The notes under the pieces are model-generated. The model was not told the DNA's origin and made no database searches. It saw only the letters and a program-made list of their open reading frames with translations. From Pedobacter sp. ok626 (lineage in GTDB: Bacteria; Bacteroidota; Bacteroidia; Sphingobacteriales; Sphingobacteriaceae): a DNA stretch of 64,000 nt. A program made the translations under genes and the position numbers. Below, piece by piece: positions 55,571 to 64,000 of the stretch. Where the stretch lies: assembly GCF_900100435.1 (NCBI RefSeq), contig NZ_FNEX01000001.1:310001-374000 (forward strand). The letters are read 5' to 3'. Positions within the stretch are counted from its first letter, which is position 1, and the number at the start of each line of letters is the position of its first letter.

Positions 55571-57010
55571 ATGGGCTTAAAAAGATATTTTCTGTTGATT
55601 GCGTTATTAGGGATGAAGGTTGAAGCCGAGGCAAAAATACTATTGCCGCAAATTCTTTCCAGTAACATGGTTTTGCAGCGCGATAAGCCTTTAAATATCT
55701 GGGGTTTTGGTGCAGCAGGTGAAGCCGTAACCGTAAGCTTTGCCGGTCAGCTTAAGGAAGCAGTAACCGATGCAAATGGTAAATGGAAGGTGGGTTTAGC
55801 GCCTTTGCAAACCTCAGCTCTGCCTGCCACGATGACGATTAAAGGGACAAATACCATTATACTTGACAATATCTTAGTTGGCGAAGTTTGGCTTTGTTCC
55901 GGGCAGTCGAACATGGAGTATGGCATGCGCAAGCTTGCGAAAGTGAAGAAGCCTTTAAAAGAGAAATTGGGTTATCCTGTTGATGAACTCGAAAAGGCCA
56001 ACAACCCGCAAATCCGTATCTTTTTAGTTAACCGAAAGGAGCTAAGCAAACCTGACTCGATTCATAAAAGCTGGAATATTGCTCAGGATTCTGCTTTGAA
56101 GAACTTCTCGGCAGCGGGTTACTTCTCCGCAAAAGAATTGTACGATAAACTACATATACCAATAGGCATCATCTCTTCAGCCGTAAGTGGCAGTCCCATT
56201 GAACCATGGATACCCAAAGAAAGTTTAGAAACTGGTTATTTTGAAGGACAGAAGGTTGGGAATGATCCCGGTAAGTTTTATACGCCAATGATTGAACCTT
56301 TAACACCATTCGCCCTGCGAGGGTTTTTGTGGTATCAAGGCGAAACCAATTGCTTTTTAAAGGAGAACATCAGTTATAGCTATAAAATGAAAGCTTTAAT
56401 CGATAGCTGGAGAAAAGCATGGGGGGGCGAGTTGCCATTCTACTATGTACAGATTGCTCCTTTTAATTATTCAACAACCAAGGGTAAGGTGGTGTTAGAT
56501 GTAGAAACCGAACCTGAGTTTTGGGAGGCTCAGGCACAATTGTTAAGAATGCCCAGTACAGGAATGGTGGTCACGACCGACTTAAACGATTATCCAGAAG
56601 ATCTTCATCCTACCTATAAATGGGAGATAGGCCGCAGGTTGGCCTTATGGGCCCTGGCCAATAACTATGGAAAAAAAATAACCTATTCAGGTCCTATTTA
56701 TCAATCTATAACCCTTAAAGGAGAAACTGCTGAATTGGAATTTGATCATATTGGCAAAGGACTCCAAAGTGCAGATGGGAAAGCTTTGGATTGCTTTACC
56801 ATTGCGGGTGCTGATGGGAAGTTTGTACCAGCTGATGCCCGGATTAAGGGAAATAAAATCATTGTATCGGCAAAAGGGTTGAAGAAACCATTTGCCGTAC
56901 GCTTTGGATGGAATGAGGCCATGCGCCCTAACTTATACAATAAGGATGGTTTACCAGCCTTGCCATTCAGAACAGATAATCCGTTAACAAAACAATTTAA
57001 ACCTATATAA
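55571..57010 (+). CDS. SGNH carbohydrate esterase, sialate O-acetylesterase-like
   Basis: A 479-residue secreted esterase. After the signal peptide comes a beta domain (LPQILSSNMVLQRDKPLNIW) and the SGNH catalytic domain. The nucleophile Ser is in LCSGQSNMEYG, GFLWYQGETN carries the oxyanion Asn block, and the Asp/His pair is in DYPEDLHP. The family removes O-acetyl groups from sugars. In a locus for pectic glycans it probably deacetylates galacturonate or side-chain sugars so exo-glycosidases can proceed. Spacing is 11 nt upstream and 16 nt downstream. Confidence 0.87.
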   Translation: MGLKRYFLLIALLGMKVEAEAKILLPQILSSNMVLQRDKPLNIWGFGAAGEAVTVSFAGQLKEAVTDANGKWKVGLAPLQTSALPATMTIKGTNTIILDNILVGEVWLCSGQSNMEYGMRKLAKVKKPLKEKLGYPVDELEKANNPQIRIFLVNRKELSKPDSIHKSWNIAQDSALKNFSAAGYFSAKELYDKLHIPIGIISSAVSGSPIEPWIPKESLETGYFEGQKVGNDPGKFYTPMIEPLTPFALRGFLWYQGETNCFLKENISYSYKMKALIDSWRKAWGGELPFYYVQIAPFNYSTTKGKVVLDVETEPEFWEAQAQLLRMPSTGMVVTTDLNDYPEDLHPTYKWEIGRRLALWALANNYGKKITYSGPIYQSITLKGETAELEFDHIGKGLQSADGKALDCFTIAGADGKFVPADARIKGNKIIVSAKGLKKPFAVRFGWNEAMRPNLYNKDGLPALPFRTDNPLTKQFKPI

Positions 57011-57026
57011 TTCAGATCCTTTATTC

Positions 57027-59783
57027 ATGAAGCTTACATCGATCCTTTCTGTTATTTTGCTGATGCTATTCAGCTCTGTCCGCGCCCAGCAGACGGAGCA
57101 ACTCTATTTGTCTGGAACTGGAAATGACGATACTATAAAATGGGATTTCTTCTGCACAGCCGGAATGAACTCGGGAAAATGGACAACTATATCCGTACCC
57201 TCAAATTGGGAATTGCAAGGTTTCGGTAAATACGATTATGGTTTTGCGAAAGACAGTGTAAGGGGAAAAGAACAAGGTTTATATAAGTATAATTTTAAAG
57301 TTCCTGCTGGTTGGAAAGGCAAAAAGATCAACATCGTATTTGAAGGTTCGATGACCGATACCGAAGTAAAGATCAATGGTAAGTTGGCTGGTCCAATTCA
57401 CCAAGGGGCATTTTACGTGTTTCGTTATGATGTGACTGCCTTGCTAAAATATGGCATTGGTAATCTGCTCGAGGTAAAAGTGTCAAAGCATTCGGCCAAT
57501 AAATCAGTAAATGAGGCAGAACGTAAGGCTGATTTCTGGTTGTTCGGTGGGATATTCAGGCCTGTATATCTGGAAGCCTTGCCTTCACAACACATAGAAA
57601 GAGTCGCTATAGATGCAAAAGCAGACGGACAATTTAAAGCTGAGCTTAAGGTAGCTGGTAATGCAGATAGGGTAGCTGTACAGTTGTACACTGCTGAGGG
57701 TGAAAAGTATGGTTTGCCCTTTGAAGCAGGGCTGAAAAAGGGATCAGCAATGATCAGTAGATCGTTTAATTCCCCTAAATTATGGTCTTCCGAGTTTCCT
57801 AATCTATATAATGCAACCTTTACGCTATATCATAAAAATAAAGCCGTTCATACCTTATCTAAGAAAATTGGTTTCAGAACCATCGTGGTAAAACCACGAG
57901 ATGGTGTTTTTGTAAATGGTGTTAAAATTAAATTTAAAGGAGTAAACAGACATTCTTTCCGTCCCGCATCTGGCAGGACTTTAAGTAAAAAGAACAGCAT
58001 TGAGGATGTTGAGCTGATGAAGGAAATGAACATGAATGCGGTGCGCATGTCGCATTATCCGCCTGACGGTCATTTTTTGGATGTCTGTGATTCTCTTGGT
58101 TTATATGTAATGGATGAACTGGCGGGCTGGCATGGGCATTATGATACGCCAACAGGTACAAAGTTGGTTGCGGAAATGATGAGGAATGATGTAAATCACC
58201 CTTCCATTGTGTTCTGGGCAAATGGAAATGAAGGCGGACACAATCGCGAGCTTGATCCATTGTTTGCACAGGAGGACATTCAGAAACGCCCTGTTATTCA
58301 TCCATGGGAAGACTTTAATGGTTTTGATACCCAGCATTACCGTGAGTATAATTATGGTATAGGTAATTACAGACACGGGCATAGTATTGTGATGCCTACG
58401 GAGTTTTTACATGGCATGTTTGATGGCGGTCATGGTGCCGGATTAGAAGATTACTGGAATGATATGCTCCTGAATCCCCTTTCTGCAGGTGGATTTCTGT
58501 GGGATTTTGCAGATCAGGGCGTAGTACGTACGGACAAAAGCAATATCATAGATGCCGATGGTAATCGTGGTGCAGATGGTATAGTAGGGCCTTATCATGA
58601 AAAAGAGGGCAGCTTTTTTGCCATTAAAGAAATTTGGAGTCCTGTGTTTTTTGAGCATCGTGAAATGACAGATGATTTTGATGGGATGTTTAATATAGAA
58701 AATCGCTATCATTTTGCTAACCTGAATAGCTGTCGGTTTGATTGGAAATTGCTGAACCTGAAAAATCAACAGGAAATCAATGGAAATGCTATAGCGCCTG
58801 ATCTTAAGCCTCTTGAGAAAGGCAAGTTAAGTGTAACGCTTCCGTTAAATTGGAATAGCTATGATGTATTGTATATCAAGGCTACTGATATGCATGGAAA
58901 AGAGCTGTATACCTGGAGTTTCCCAATTACGCTCCCTAAAAAGGAAGCTTTAGCCATGGTTAAAAAGGAGGGTGGTGCTCCTGTAGCCATTAAAGAAATA
59001 GATTCTTTGGTTACCGCAACTGCTAATGGCATTTCTTTAAGTTTTAGTAAAAAAACGGGTATGCTGCGTCAGGTGAAAAACGGAAAAAGCATTATTCCCT
59101 TTACAAACGGACCGGTAGTTCAGGAAGGGGCAACCAATTTCAGAAACATCAGTCATCATATGGAAGGGGAAAACCTGATCATCGAATCCTCATTTGATAG
59201 AAAAGAAGCTTATAATACCTTGCAATGGACAGTTTATCCTTCAGGTATGCTAAAGTTAAATGTGAAATATTTCCCCGCAGAATATCTGACGAATTTTATT
59301 GGATTGAATTTTTCCTTCCCGGAAGATCAGATTAAAGGGGTAGAATATATGGGAAGAGGTCCATATCGCGTTTGGAAGAACCGTTTAAAAGGAAATCCGT
59401 TTGGCGTATGGAAAAAGGATTATAACAACACCGAAACCGGCGAAGCCTGGGTGTATCCTGAATTTAAAGGTTATCATTCCAATATGTACTGGTGTAAATT
59501 TATCACCAAAGAGCAACCATTTACTGTGATCACTGAGAACGAGGATATCTTTTTAAGACTGTTTAGTGCAGCCTTTAAGACAGATCAATGGCATAATTAT
59601 GAACCACTTTTCCCTTCTGGCGATATTTCGTTTATGCAGGGGATTCCTGGAATAGGTACCAAAACACAAAGAGCAGATAGAAGCGGCCCAATGGCGATGA
59701 AAAACATTTTTTATGATTATGAGAAAGACCCTGAAAGGGCATTGAACATGACGTTGTATTTTGATTTTTCAACTCATAATTAA
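57027..59783 (+). CDS. GH2 beta-galactosidase-like enzyme
   Basis: A 918-residue secreted GH2 enzyme (signal peptide ending VRAQ). Domains: N-terminal sugar-binding (about 30-190, with DTEVKINGKLAG and ADFWLFGGIFRPVYL), Ig-like (about 190-290), TIM barrel (about 290-590) with acid/base Glu402 in WANGNEGGHN and nucleophile Glu459 in MPTEFLHG, and a C-terminal beta-galactosidase small-chain-like sandwich (YMGRGPYRVWKNR). This full-length arrangement suits removal of beta-linked galactose or a related sugar from rhamnogalacturonan side chains. Substrate is not certain. It is not a close paralogue of the GH2-malectin enzyme of unit 1. Confidence 0.9.
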   Translation: MKLTSILSVILLMLFSSVRAQQTEQLYLSGTGNDDTIKWDFFCTAGMNSGKWTTISVPSNWELQGFGKYDYGFAKDSVRGKEQGLYKYNFKVPAGWKGKKINIVFEGSMTDTEVKINGKLAGPIHQGAFYVFRYDVTALLKYGIGNLLEVKVSKHSANKSVNEAERKADFWLFGGIFRPVYLEALPSQHIERVAIDAKADGQFKAELKVAGNADRVAVQLYTAEGEKYGLPFEAGLKKGSAMISRSFNSPKLWSSEFPNLYNATFTLYHKNKAVHTLSKKIGFRTIVVKPRDGVFVNGVKIKFKGVNRHSFRPASGRTLSKKNSIEDVELMKEMNMNAVRMSHYPPDGHFLDVCDSLGLYVMDELAGWHGHYDTPTGTKLVAEMMRNDVNHPSIVFWANGNEGGHNRELDPLFAQEDIQKRPVIHPWEDFNGFDTQHYREYNYGIGNYRHGHSIVMPTEFLHGMFDGGHGAGLEDYWNDMLLNPLSAGGFLWDFADQGVVRTDKSNIIDADGNRGADGIVGPYHEKEGSFFAIKEIWSPVFFEHREMTDDFDGMFNIENRYHFANLNSCRFDWKLLNLKNQQEINGNAIAPDLKPLEKGKLSVTLPLNWNSYDVLYIKATDMHGKELYTWSFPITLPKKEALAMVKKEGGAPVAIKEIDSLVTATANGISLSFSKKTGMLRQVKNGKSIIPFTNGPVVQEGATNFRNISHHMEGENLIIESSFDRKEAYNTLQWTVYPSGMLKLNVKYFPAEYLTNFIGLNFSFPEDQIKGVEYMGRGPYRVWKNRLKGNPFGVWKKDYNNTETGEAWVYPEFKGYHSNMYWCKFITKEQPFTVITENEDIFLRLFSAAFKTDQWHNYEPLFPSGDISFMQGIPGIGTKTQRADRSGPMAMKNIFYDYEKDPERALNMTLYFDFSTHN

Positions 59784-59815
59784 TTGCTTAAATTGAATAG
59801 AAAAGCCTGAACCAA

Positions 59816-62557
59816 ATGAAGCTTAAACGATATATTATTCTTGCAGCTATTTTAATGCTAAGCTTTACTGGGGCACTTGGCCAGGTATCGTTGGGAAATC
59901 TGCGCTGTGAACTTTTACAAGATCCATTGGGGATTGATGTGGTTCAGCCGAGGTTAAGCTGGGAAATTACTTCAGCTCAGCGCGATGTTAAGCAGATCGC
60001 TTATCATATTCTGGTGGCCTCATCGGTAGATAAGCTTACTGAAAAGGATGCAGACATATGGAACTCTGGAAAGATAAAATCGTCGGAATCGATTTACAAC
60101 CAATATGCAGGTTTGGCATTAAAGAGCAAAAACAAGTATTACTGGAAGGTTAAAATCTCCACAAATAAAGGTGAAACGACCTGGAGTAAGCCTGCATCAT
60201 GGTCGATGGGATTACTGAACTATAAAGATTGGGAAGGACGTTGGATAGGGTTTGACCGCTTCTTTCCCTGGGATAATCAAGCTGAAGGCCGTTTATCTGC
60301 CCGTTATTTCAGAAAAGAGTTTTCAACGAATAAAACAGTCGCATCCGCTACCGCATATATTATGGGGATGGGTTTATACGAGCTGTATATTGACGGTAAG
60401 AAAATCGGTGATCAGGTATTGGCTCCAATACCTACGGATTATACAAAGAATATAAAATACAATACGCTGGATATTACGGCGCAGCTGAAACAAGGTAAGC
60501 ACGCTATTGGTGTTATCTTGGGAAATGGTCGTTTTTTTGCCATGCGTCAGGCTAAAGCTTACAAGGTGAAGACCTTTGGCTTCCCTAAATTATTGGTGCA
60601 GGTGGTTATTAAATATACAGATGGTTCTACTGCATCAATTAAAACAGACGATACCTGGAAGGGTACTGCGGATGGGCCAATTCTTGCCAATAACGAATAC
60701 GATGGCGAGGTGTATGATGCCCGTAAGGAGTTAAAAGGCTGGAACGAACCCGGATTTGACGAAAGCAAATGGCTTAAAAGTGAGTATGTGCAGGAGCCTG
60801 GTGGGACCTATGAAGCACAGCTGAATGAAGGCATGAAGGTGATGAAGAATATTGCAGCTGTATCGGTCACCAAGCGCCCAAATGGTAAATACATCATAGA
60901 TTTTGGGCAAAACTTTGCCGGCTGGCTGAAATTTAATGTTAAAGGGGCTAAAGGCACTGTTGTTTCTTTGCGCTTTGCTGAGTCACTGGAGCCAAACGGA
61001 GAACTGTTCAGAACAAATTTACGCGACGCAAAGGCGACCGATACATATACGCTTAAAGGAGAGGAAACAGAGAGCTGGTCGCCGAGATTTACTTATCAGG
61101 GCTTTAGGTATGTAGAATTGAGTGGTTATCCTGGAACTCCGCAAAAAAGTGATTTTATAGGATGTTTGGTTTCTGATGACATGAGGACGGTAGGGGCTTT
61201 TGAATCTTCTAACAGCCTCCTCAATCAAATCTTTAAAAACTCATGGTGGGGCATTGCATCCAATTACAAGGGGATGCCGGTTGATTGTCCACAGCGCAAT
61301 GAGCGCCAGCCTTGGCTCGGCGATAGAACTGTGGGTGCCTATGGTGAAAGCTTTTTATTCGACAATACTGCTTTATATAAAAAATGGCTGGATGATATTC
61401 GCTACGCCCAAAAAGAAGATGGTGCGATACCTGATGTTGCTCCTGCATTCTGGAGGTATTACAGCGACAATGTGACCTGGCCTGCAACCTTGCTTTTTGT
61501 GGCTGATATGCTGTATAAGCAAACAGGTGATATTACTGTGCTACATAAAAACTATCCTGCCGTGAAGAAATGGATGGGCTATATGAAGGATAGGTATATG
61601 AACACTGAAGGGATCATGATAAAAGATAGTTATGGCGACTGGTGTGCCCCTCCTGCGACTGCTGAAGATGGAAAAGGTGTAAATGCGGATCAGAAACATC
61701 CCAGTGCATTGATTGCTACCGCTTATTATTATCAGCTGGCAACGATGATGGCCAAATACAGTAAGCTTACAGGCAACGATGGCGATAGCGCTGGTTATGT
61801 TGCATTGGCCATAGAATTAAAAAAAGCATTTAATCGTAAATTTTATAATGCGCAGGGATATTATGGCGATAATAAGTTAACAGATAACTTGCTACCTGTT
61901 TATTTCGGTATAGTTGAAGATCAATATAAAGAGCAAGTAGTAAAGCAGATATGTTCCATTATTGAAGAAAAGAACAATGGACACTTGAGTACTGGAGTAA
62001 TAGGAACAAATTTCCTGATGCGAACACTTACTGATAATGGAAGAAGTGATCTTGCTTATCGAATTGCTGCTCAGAAAACCTATCCTTCATGGGGATATAT
62101 GATTGAAAATGGTGCAACAGCGATCTGGGAGTTATGGAATGGAAATACTGCTGCCCCTAAAATGAACTCGCAGAACCATGTGATGATGTTGGGCGATTTA
62201 CTGATCTGGTATTACGAAAACCTCGCTGGTATTAAGGCTGGAGCGCCGGGTTTTAAGGAAATTGTAATGAAACCAGAGTTAATTAAAGGATTGGACAAGG
62301 TAAATGCGACTTATCAATCAGTATATGGTCCTATAAAAAGTAGTTGGACTAAAACTGATAGTAAGTTTAGTTGGAACATCAGTGTTCCACCAAATACTAC
62401 AGCTAGGATCAGTATTCCCGCAAAATCGGCTGGAGAGGTAAAAGAAGGAGCAGCGCAGGCAACTGCTACAAAAGGATTGAAATTTATACAGATGGAAGCG
62501 GGTAGGGCAGTGTTTGAGCTTGGTTCGGGCAATTATGCCTTTAGTGTTGCACAATAA
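59816..62557 (+). CDS. GH78 alpha-L-rhamnosidase
   Basis: A 913-residue secreted enzyme. N-terminal beta domains (LGNLRCELLQDPLGIDVVQP, then LSWEI), a Bac_rhamnosid_N region (MGLYELYIDGKKIGDQVLAP), a rhamnosidase beta domain (YIIDFGQNFAGWL), and an (alpha/alpha)6 barrel. The signature is DCPQRNERQPWLGDR: the general acid Glu496 is kept, while the usual Asp of RDER is Asn and LGW is QPW. A later segment WELWNGNTAAPKMNSQNH fits the family. It releases terminal alpha-L-rhamnose. The ATG directly follows AACCAA with 32 nt from the preceding gene. Confidence 0.92.
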   Translation: MKLKRYIILAAILMLSFTGALGQVSLGNLRCELLQDPLGIDVVQPRLSWEITSAQRDVKQIAYHILVASSVDKLTEKDADIWNSGKIKSSESIYNQYAGLALKSKNKYYWKVKISTNKGETTWSKPASWSMGLLNYKDWEGRWIGFDRFFPWDNQAEGRLSARYFRKEFSTNKTVASATAYIMGMGLYELYIDGKKIGDQVLAPIPTDYTKNIKYNTLDITAQLKQGKHAIGVILGNGRFFAMRQAKAYKVKTFGFPKLLVQVVIKYTDGSTASIKTDDTWKGTADGPILANNEYDGEVYDARKELKGWNEPGFDESKWLKSEYVQEPGGTYEAQLNEGMKVMKNIAAVSVTKRPNGKYIIDFGQNFAGWLKFNVKGAKGTVVSLRFAESLEPNGELFRTNLRDAKATDTYTLKGEETESWSPRFTYQGFRYVELSGYPGTPQKSDFIGCLVSDDMRTVGAFESSNSLLNQIFKNSWWGIASNYKGMPVDCPQRNERQPWLGDRTVGAYGESFLFDNTALYKKWLDDIRYAQKEDGAIPDVAPAFWRYYSDNVTWPATLLFVADMLYKQTGDITVLHKNYPAVKKWMGYMKDRYMNTEGIMIKDSYGDWCAPPATAEDGKGVNADQKHPSALIATAYYYQLATMMAKYSKLTGNDGDSAGYVALAIELKKAFNRKFYNAQGYYGDNKLTDNLLPVYFGIVEDQYKEQVVKQICSIIEEKNNGHLSTGVIGTNFLMRTLTDNGRSDLAYRIAAQKTYPSWGYMIENGATAIWELWNGNTAAPKMNSQNHVMMLGDLLIWYYENLAGIKAGAPGFKEIVMKPELIKGLDKVNATYQSVYGPIKSSWTKTDSKFSWNISVPPNTTARISIPAKSAGEVKEGAAQATATKGLKFIQMEAGRAVFELGSGNYAFSVAQ

Positions 62558-62566
62558 AATATAAAA

Positions 62567-63703
62567 ATGATGAATAGAAAAATATACATATTGACTTTGC
62601 TAATCTGCATAATGGGCGGATTGAACTTAAAAGCACAATCGCAAAAATGGCGTTCTGGAATTATAACCGATGAGTTTTTGTATGAAAAGGCGTCTTTCCC
62701 TTCCTGTCATTCAGCAACAATTGCCGAAACCCCGACAGGTTTGGTGGCTGCTTATTTTGGCGGTACGAAAGAGCGCAATCCCGACGTTGAAATTTACATC
62801 AGTCGTAAAGTAAACGGGACATGGTTAGCGCCGGTTTCGGTAGCCAATGGCATCCAGAATGAGAAATTAAGGTTGCCTACCTGGAACCCTGTTTTGTATC
62901 AGGTTCCCGGCGGTGATTTGCTGTTGTTTTACAAAATTGGTCCTAAGCCATCAGAATGGTGGGGATTGATGAGGACCTCTAAAGATGGTGGTATTACCTG
63001 GTCGGATGCTAAAAAACTACCTGATGGATATATCGGGCCAGTTAAAAATAAACCCGTATTACTAAGCAATGGTAATTTATTCTGTCCTTCAAGTAAAGAA
63101 GGGGATGGCTGGAAAGTACATTTTGAAGTCACCAAAGATAATGGTCAAAACTGGCGCACAGTTGGCCCGATTGCAGGTGGCGGATTGGATGCTATCCAGC
63201 CAAGTATTTTAGACCATGGAAAAGGCCAATTGCAAATTTTAGCAAGAAGTAAAAACAGAGCAATAGTGGAGTCATGGTCAGCCGATAATGGAGAGACCTG
63301 GTCAGCTTTAGCGAAAACAACCTTGCCTAATAATAACTCCGGTACCGATGCTGTTACTTTAAAAGATGGCCGTCATGTACTGGTTTATAACCATGTATTG
63401 CCTCCGGGGGATCTGGCCAAAGGTCCAAGAACACCGCTAAACGTCGCAATTTCTAAAGATGGCAAGGAATGGTATGCAGCCTTGATCCTGGAAGATTCCC
63501 CAATTAGCCAGTACTCTTATCCCGCAGTAATTCAGACTGCCGATGGTATGCTGCATTTCATTTATACCTGGAGAAGAGAGAAGATCAAACATGTGGTAGT
63601 TGACCCTTCAAAACTGAAACTTAAAAAGATTGTAAATGGTGTTTGGCCAAAATTAAAAGGATATACCGCACCTGTGGTTACAGCTATTAAAAACGAGGAG
63701 TAA
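62567..63703 (+). CDS. BNR/Asp-box beta-propeller protein (sialidase-like fold)
   Basis: A 378-residue secreted protein (signal peptide ending LKAQS). It contains three clear Asp boxes (SKDGGITW, TKDNGQNW, SADNGETW) and propeller strands throughout, matching the BNR_2 sialidase-like family. The sialidase FRIP arginine motif is not visible; instead there are conserved segments SATIAETPTG, FGGTKERNPDVEI and SQYSYPAVIQ. Relatives are common beside rhamnosidase genes in pectic loci, but I know of no assigned function. It may be an exo-glycosidase for an acidic sugar, or a lyase. Confidence 0.6.
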   Translation: MMNRKIYILTLLICIMGGLNLKAQSQKWRSGIITDEFLYEKASFPSCHSATIAETPTGLVAAYFGGTKERNPDVEIYISRKVNGTWLAPVSVANGIQNEKLRLPTWNPVLYQVPGGDLLLFYKIGPKPSEWWGLMRTSKDGGITWSDAKKLPDGYIGPVKNKPVLLSNGNLFCPSSKEGDGWKVHFEVTKDNGQNWRTVGPIAGGGLDAIQPSILDHGKGQLQILARSKNRAIVESWSADNGETWSALAKTTLPNNNSGTDAVTLKDGRHVLVYNHVLPPGDLAKGPRTPLNVAISKDGKEWYAALILEDSPISQYSYPAVIQTADGMLHFIYTWRREKIKHVVVDPSKLKLKKIVNGVWPKLKGYTAPVVTAIKNEE

Positions 63704-63707
63704 GCTG

Positions 63708-64000
63708 ATGAAAAGAATAGCCCTATTTCTAACCCTTGGATTTTCGCTGATTTTAAGCGGCGCTATTGCGCAAATGCAAAATTCCGACCTCTTGTACCGG
63801 CAGCCACTTAAAACGGTGCTGACGGAGATAGAAAGTCGTTTTAAAGTGAAGATAAAATACAATGACGATCAGGTGAAGGATCGTTGGGTGAACTATGCAC
63901 TCTGGCGTTTTAGACCGGAATTGGACGAAACATTGTCTAACGTGTTGGCTCCTTTGGATTTAAAGGTGAATAAGGAGAAAGAGGGCGTTTACAAGCTGAA
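63708..64000 (+). CDS. STN-domain secreted protein, N-terminal part (truncated by window edge)
   Basis: An ATG at 63708, 4 nt after the preceding stop, opens a frame that runs off the right edge after 97 codons. It has a signal peptide (MKRIALFLTLGFSLILSG, cleavage after IAQ). A secretin/TonB short N-terminal-like domain follows (KTVLTEIESRFKVKIKY, then LDETLSNVLAPLDLKV). The frame is too short to tell the rest; in related loci such a domain can precede an esterase/hydrolase module or a TonB-dependent receptor. A hydrolase would fit this operon better, but that is inference. Confidence 0.65.
   Translation, partial: MKRIALFLTLGFSLILSGAIAQMQNSDLLYRQPLKTVLTEIESRFKVKIKYNDDQVKDRWVNYALWRFRPELDETLSNVLAPLDLKVNKEKEGVYKL

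Noticed and set aside
62567..63703. Call as a true exo-alpha-sialidase
   Set aside because: Asp boxes show the fold only; the FRIP motif is absent and the surrounding enzymes target a pectic glycan.
1..64000. tRNA, rRNA, CRISPR arrays, prophage or integrative element
   Set aside because: No cloverleaf, regular short repeats, integrase or phage genes were seen in the window.

Overview
The window comes from a member of the Bacteroidetes, most likely a Pedobacter-like member of the Sphingobacteriaceae. The evidence is three SusC/SusD pairs, a hybrid two-component regulator with a periplasmic beta-propeller sensor, many Bacteroidetes-type lipoproteins, a near-absence of Shine-Dalgarno sequences, promoters of the TTTG/TAnnTTTG kind, and low GC. 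Almost every gene serves polysaccharide breakdown. I see no tRNA, rRNA, CRISPR array, integrase or insertion sequence.

Left arm (1 to about 11.7 kb). This looks like one end of a heparin/heparan sulfate utilisation locus. It holds a truncated GH88 unsaturated uronidase on the minus strand. Facing away from it are three Cys-type sulfatases: a GlcNAc-6-O-sulfatase-like enzyme, a sulfamidase-like enzyme and a uronate-2-O-sulfatase-like enzyme. They are followed by an HTCS regulator, a ROK sugar kinase and a sugar MFS transporter. The set would desulfate and split unsaturated disaccharides in the periplasm, import the amino sugar and phosphorylate it. A bidirectional terminator and a small lipocalin-like lipoprotein gene separate it from the next locus.

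Right arm (about 12.3 kb to the window end). This is a very large locus for a branched pectic glycan; its content resembles rhamnogalacturonan-type systems. It has four transcription units. Unit 1 (12.4-24.7 kb) encodes a GH67/GH20-N-like glycosidase, an MGH1-like glycosidase, GH28, GH95 and GH2-malectin. A convergent AraC-type regulator gene follows. Unit 2 (25.7-38.1 kb) encodes a DUF3826 protein, susC/susD pair 1, pair 2 and a surface lipoprotein. Unit 3 (38.2-43.4 kb) is susC/susD pair 3. A lone Rpn/PD-(D/E)XK nuclease gene sits between two terminators. Unit 4 (44.7 kb to beyond the end) encodes two tandem pectate lyases, a beta-helix/DUF6298 fusion, GH140, GH43-like, a propeller protein, an SGNH esterase, GH2, GH78, a BNR propeller protein and a truncated STN-domain protein.

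The most informative non-coding signal is a shared promoter architecture in front of all four right-arm units: two TACAGT-like half-sites with a 21-bp period, the second starting exactly 26 nt before a TAnnTTTG-like -7 box. It suggests one activator switches on the whole pectic locus. Units 3 and 4 share a further 25-bp upstream block at identical distance. An octamer, TAACCAAA, recurs in eight 5' leaders.
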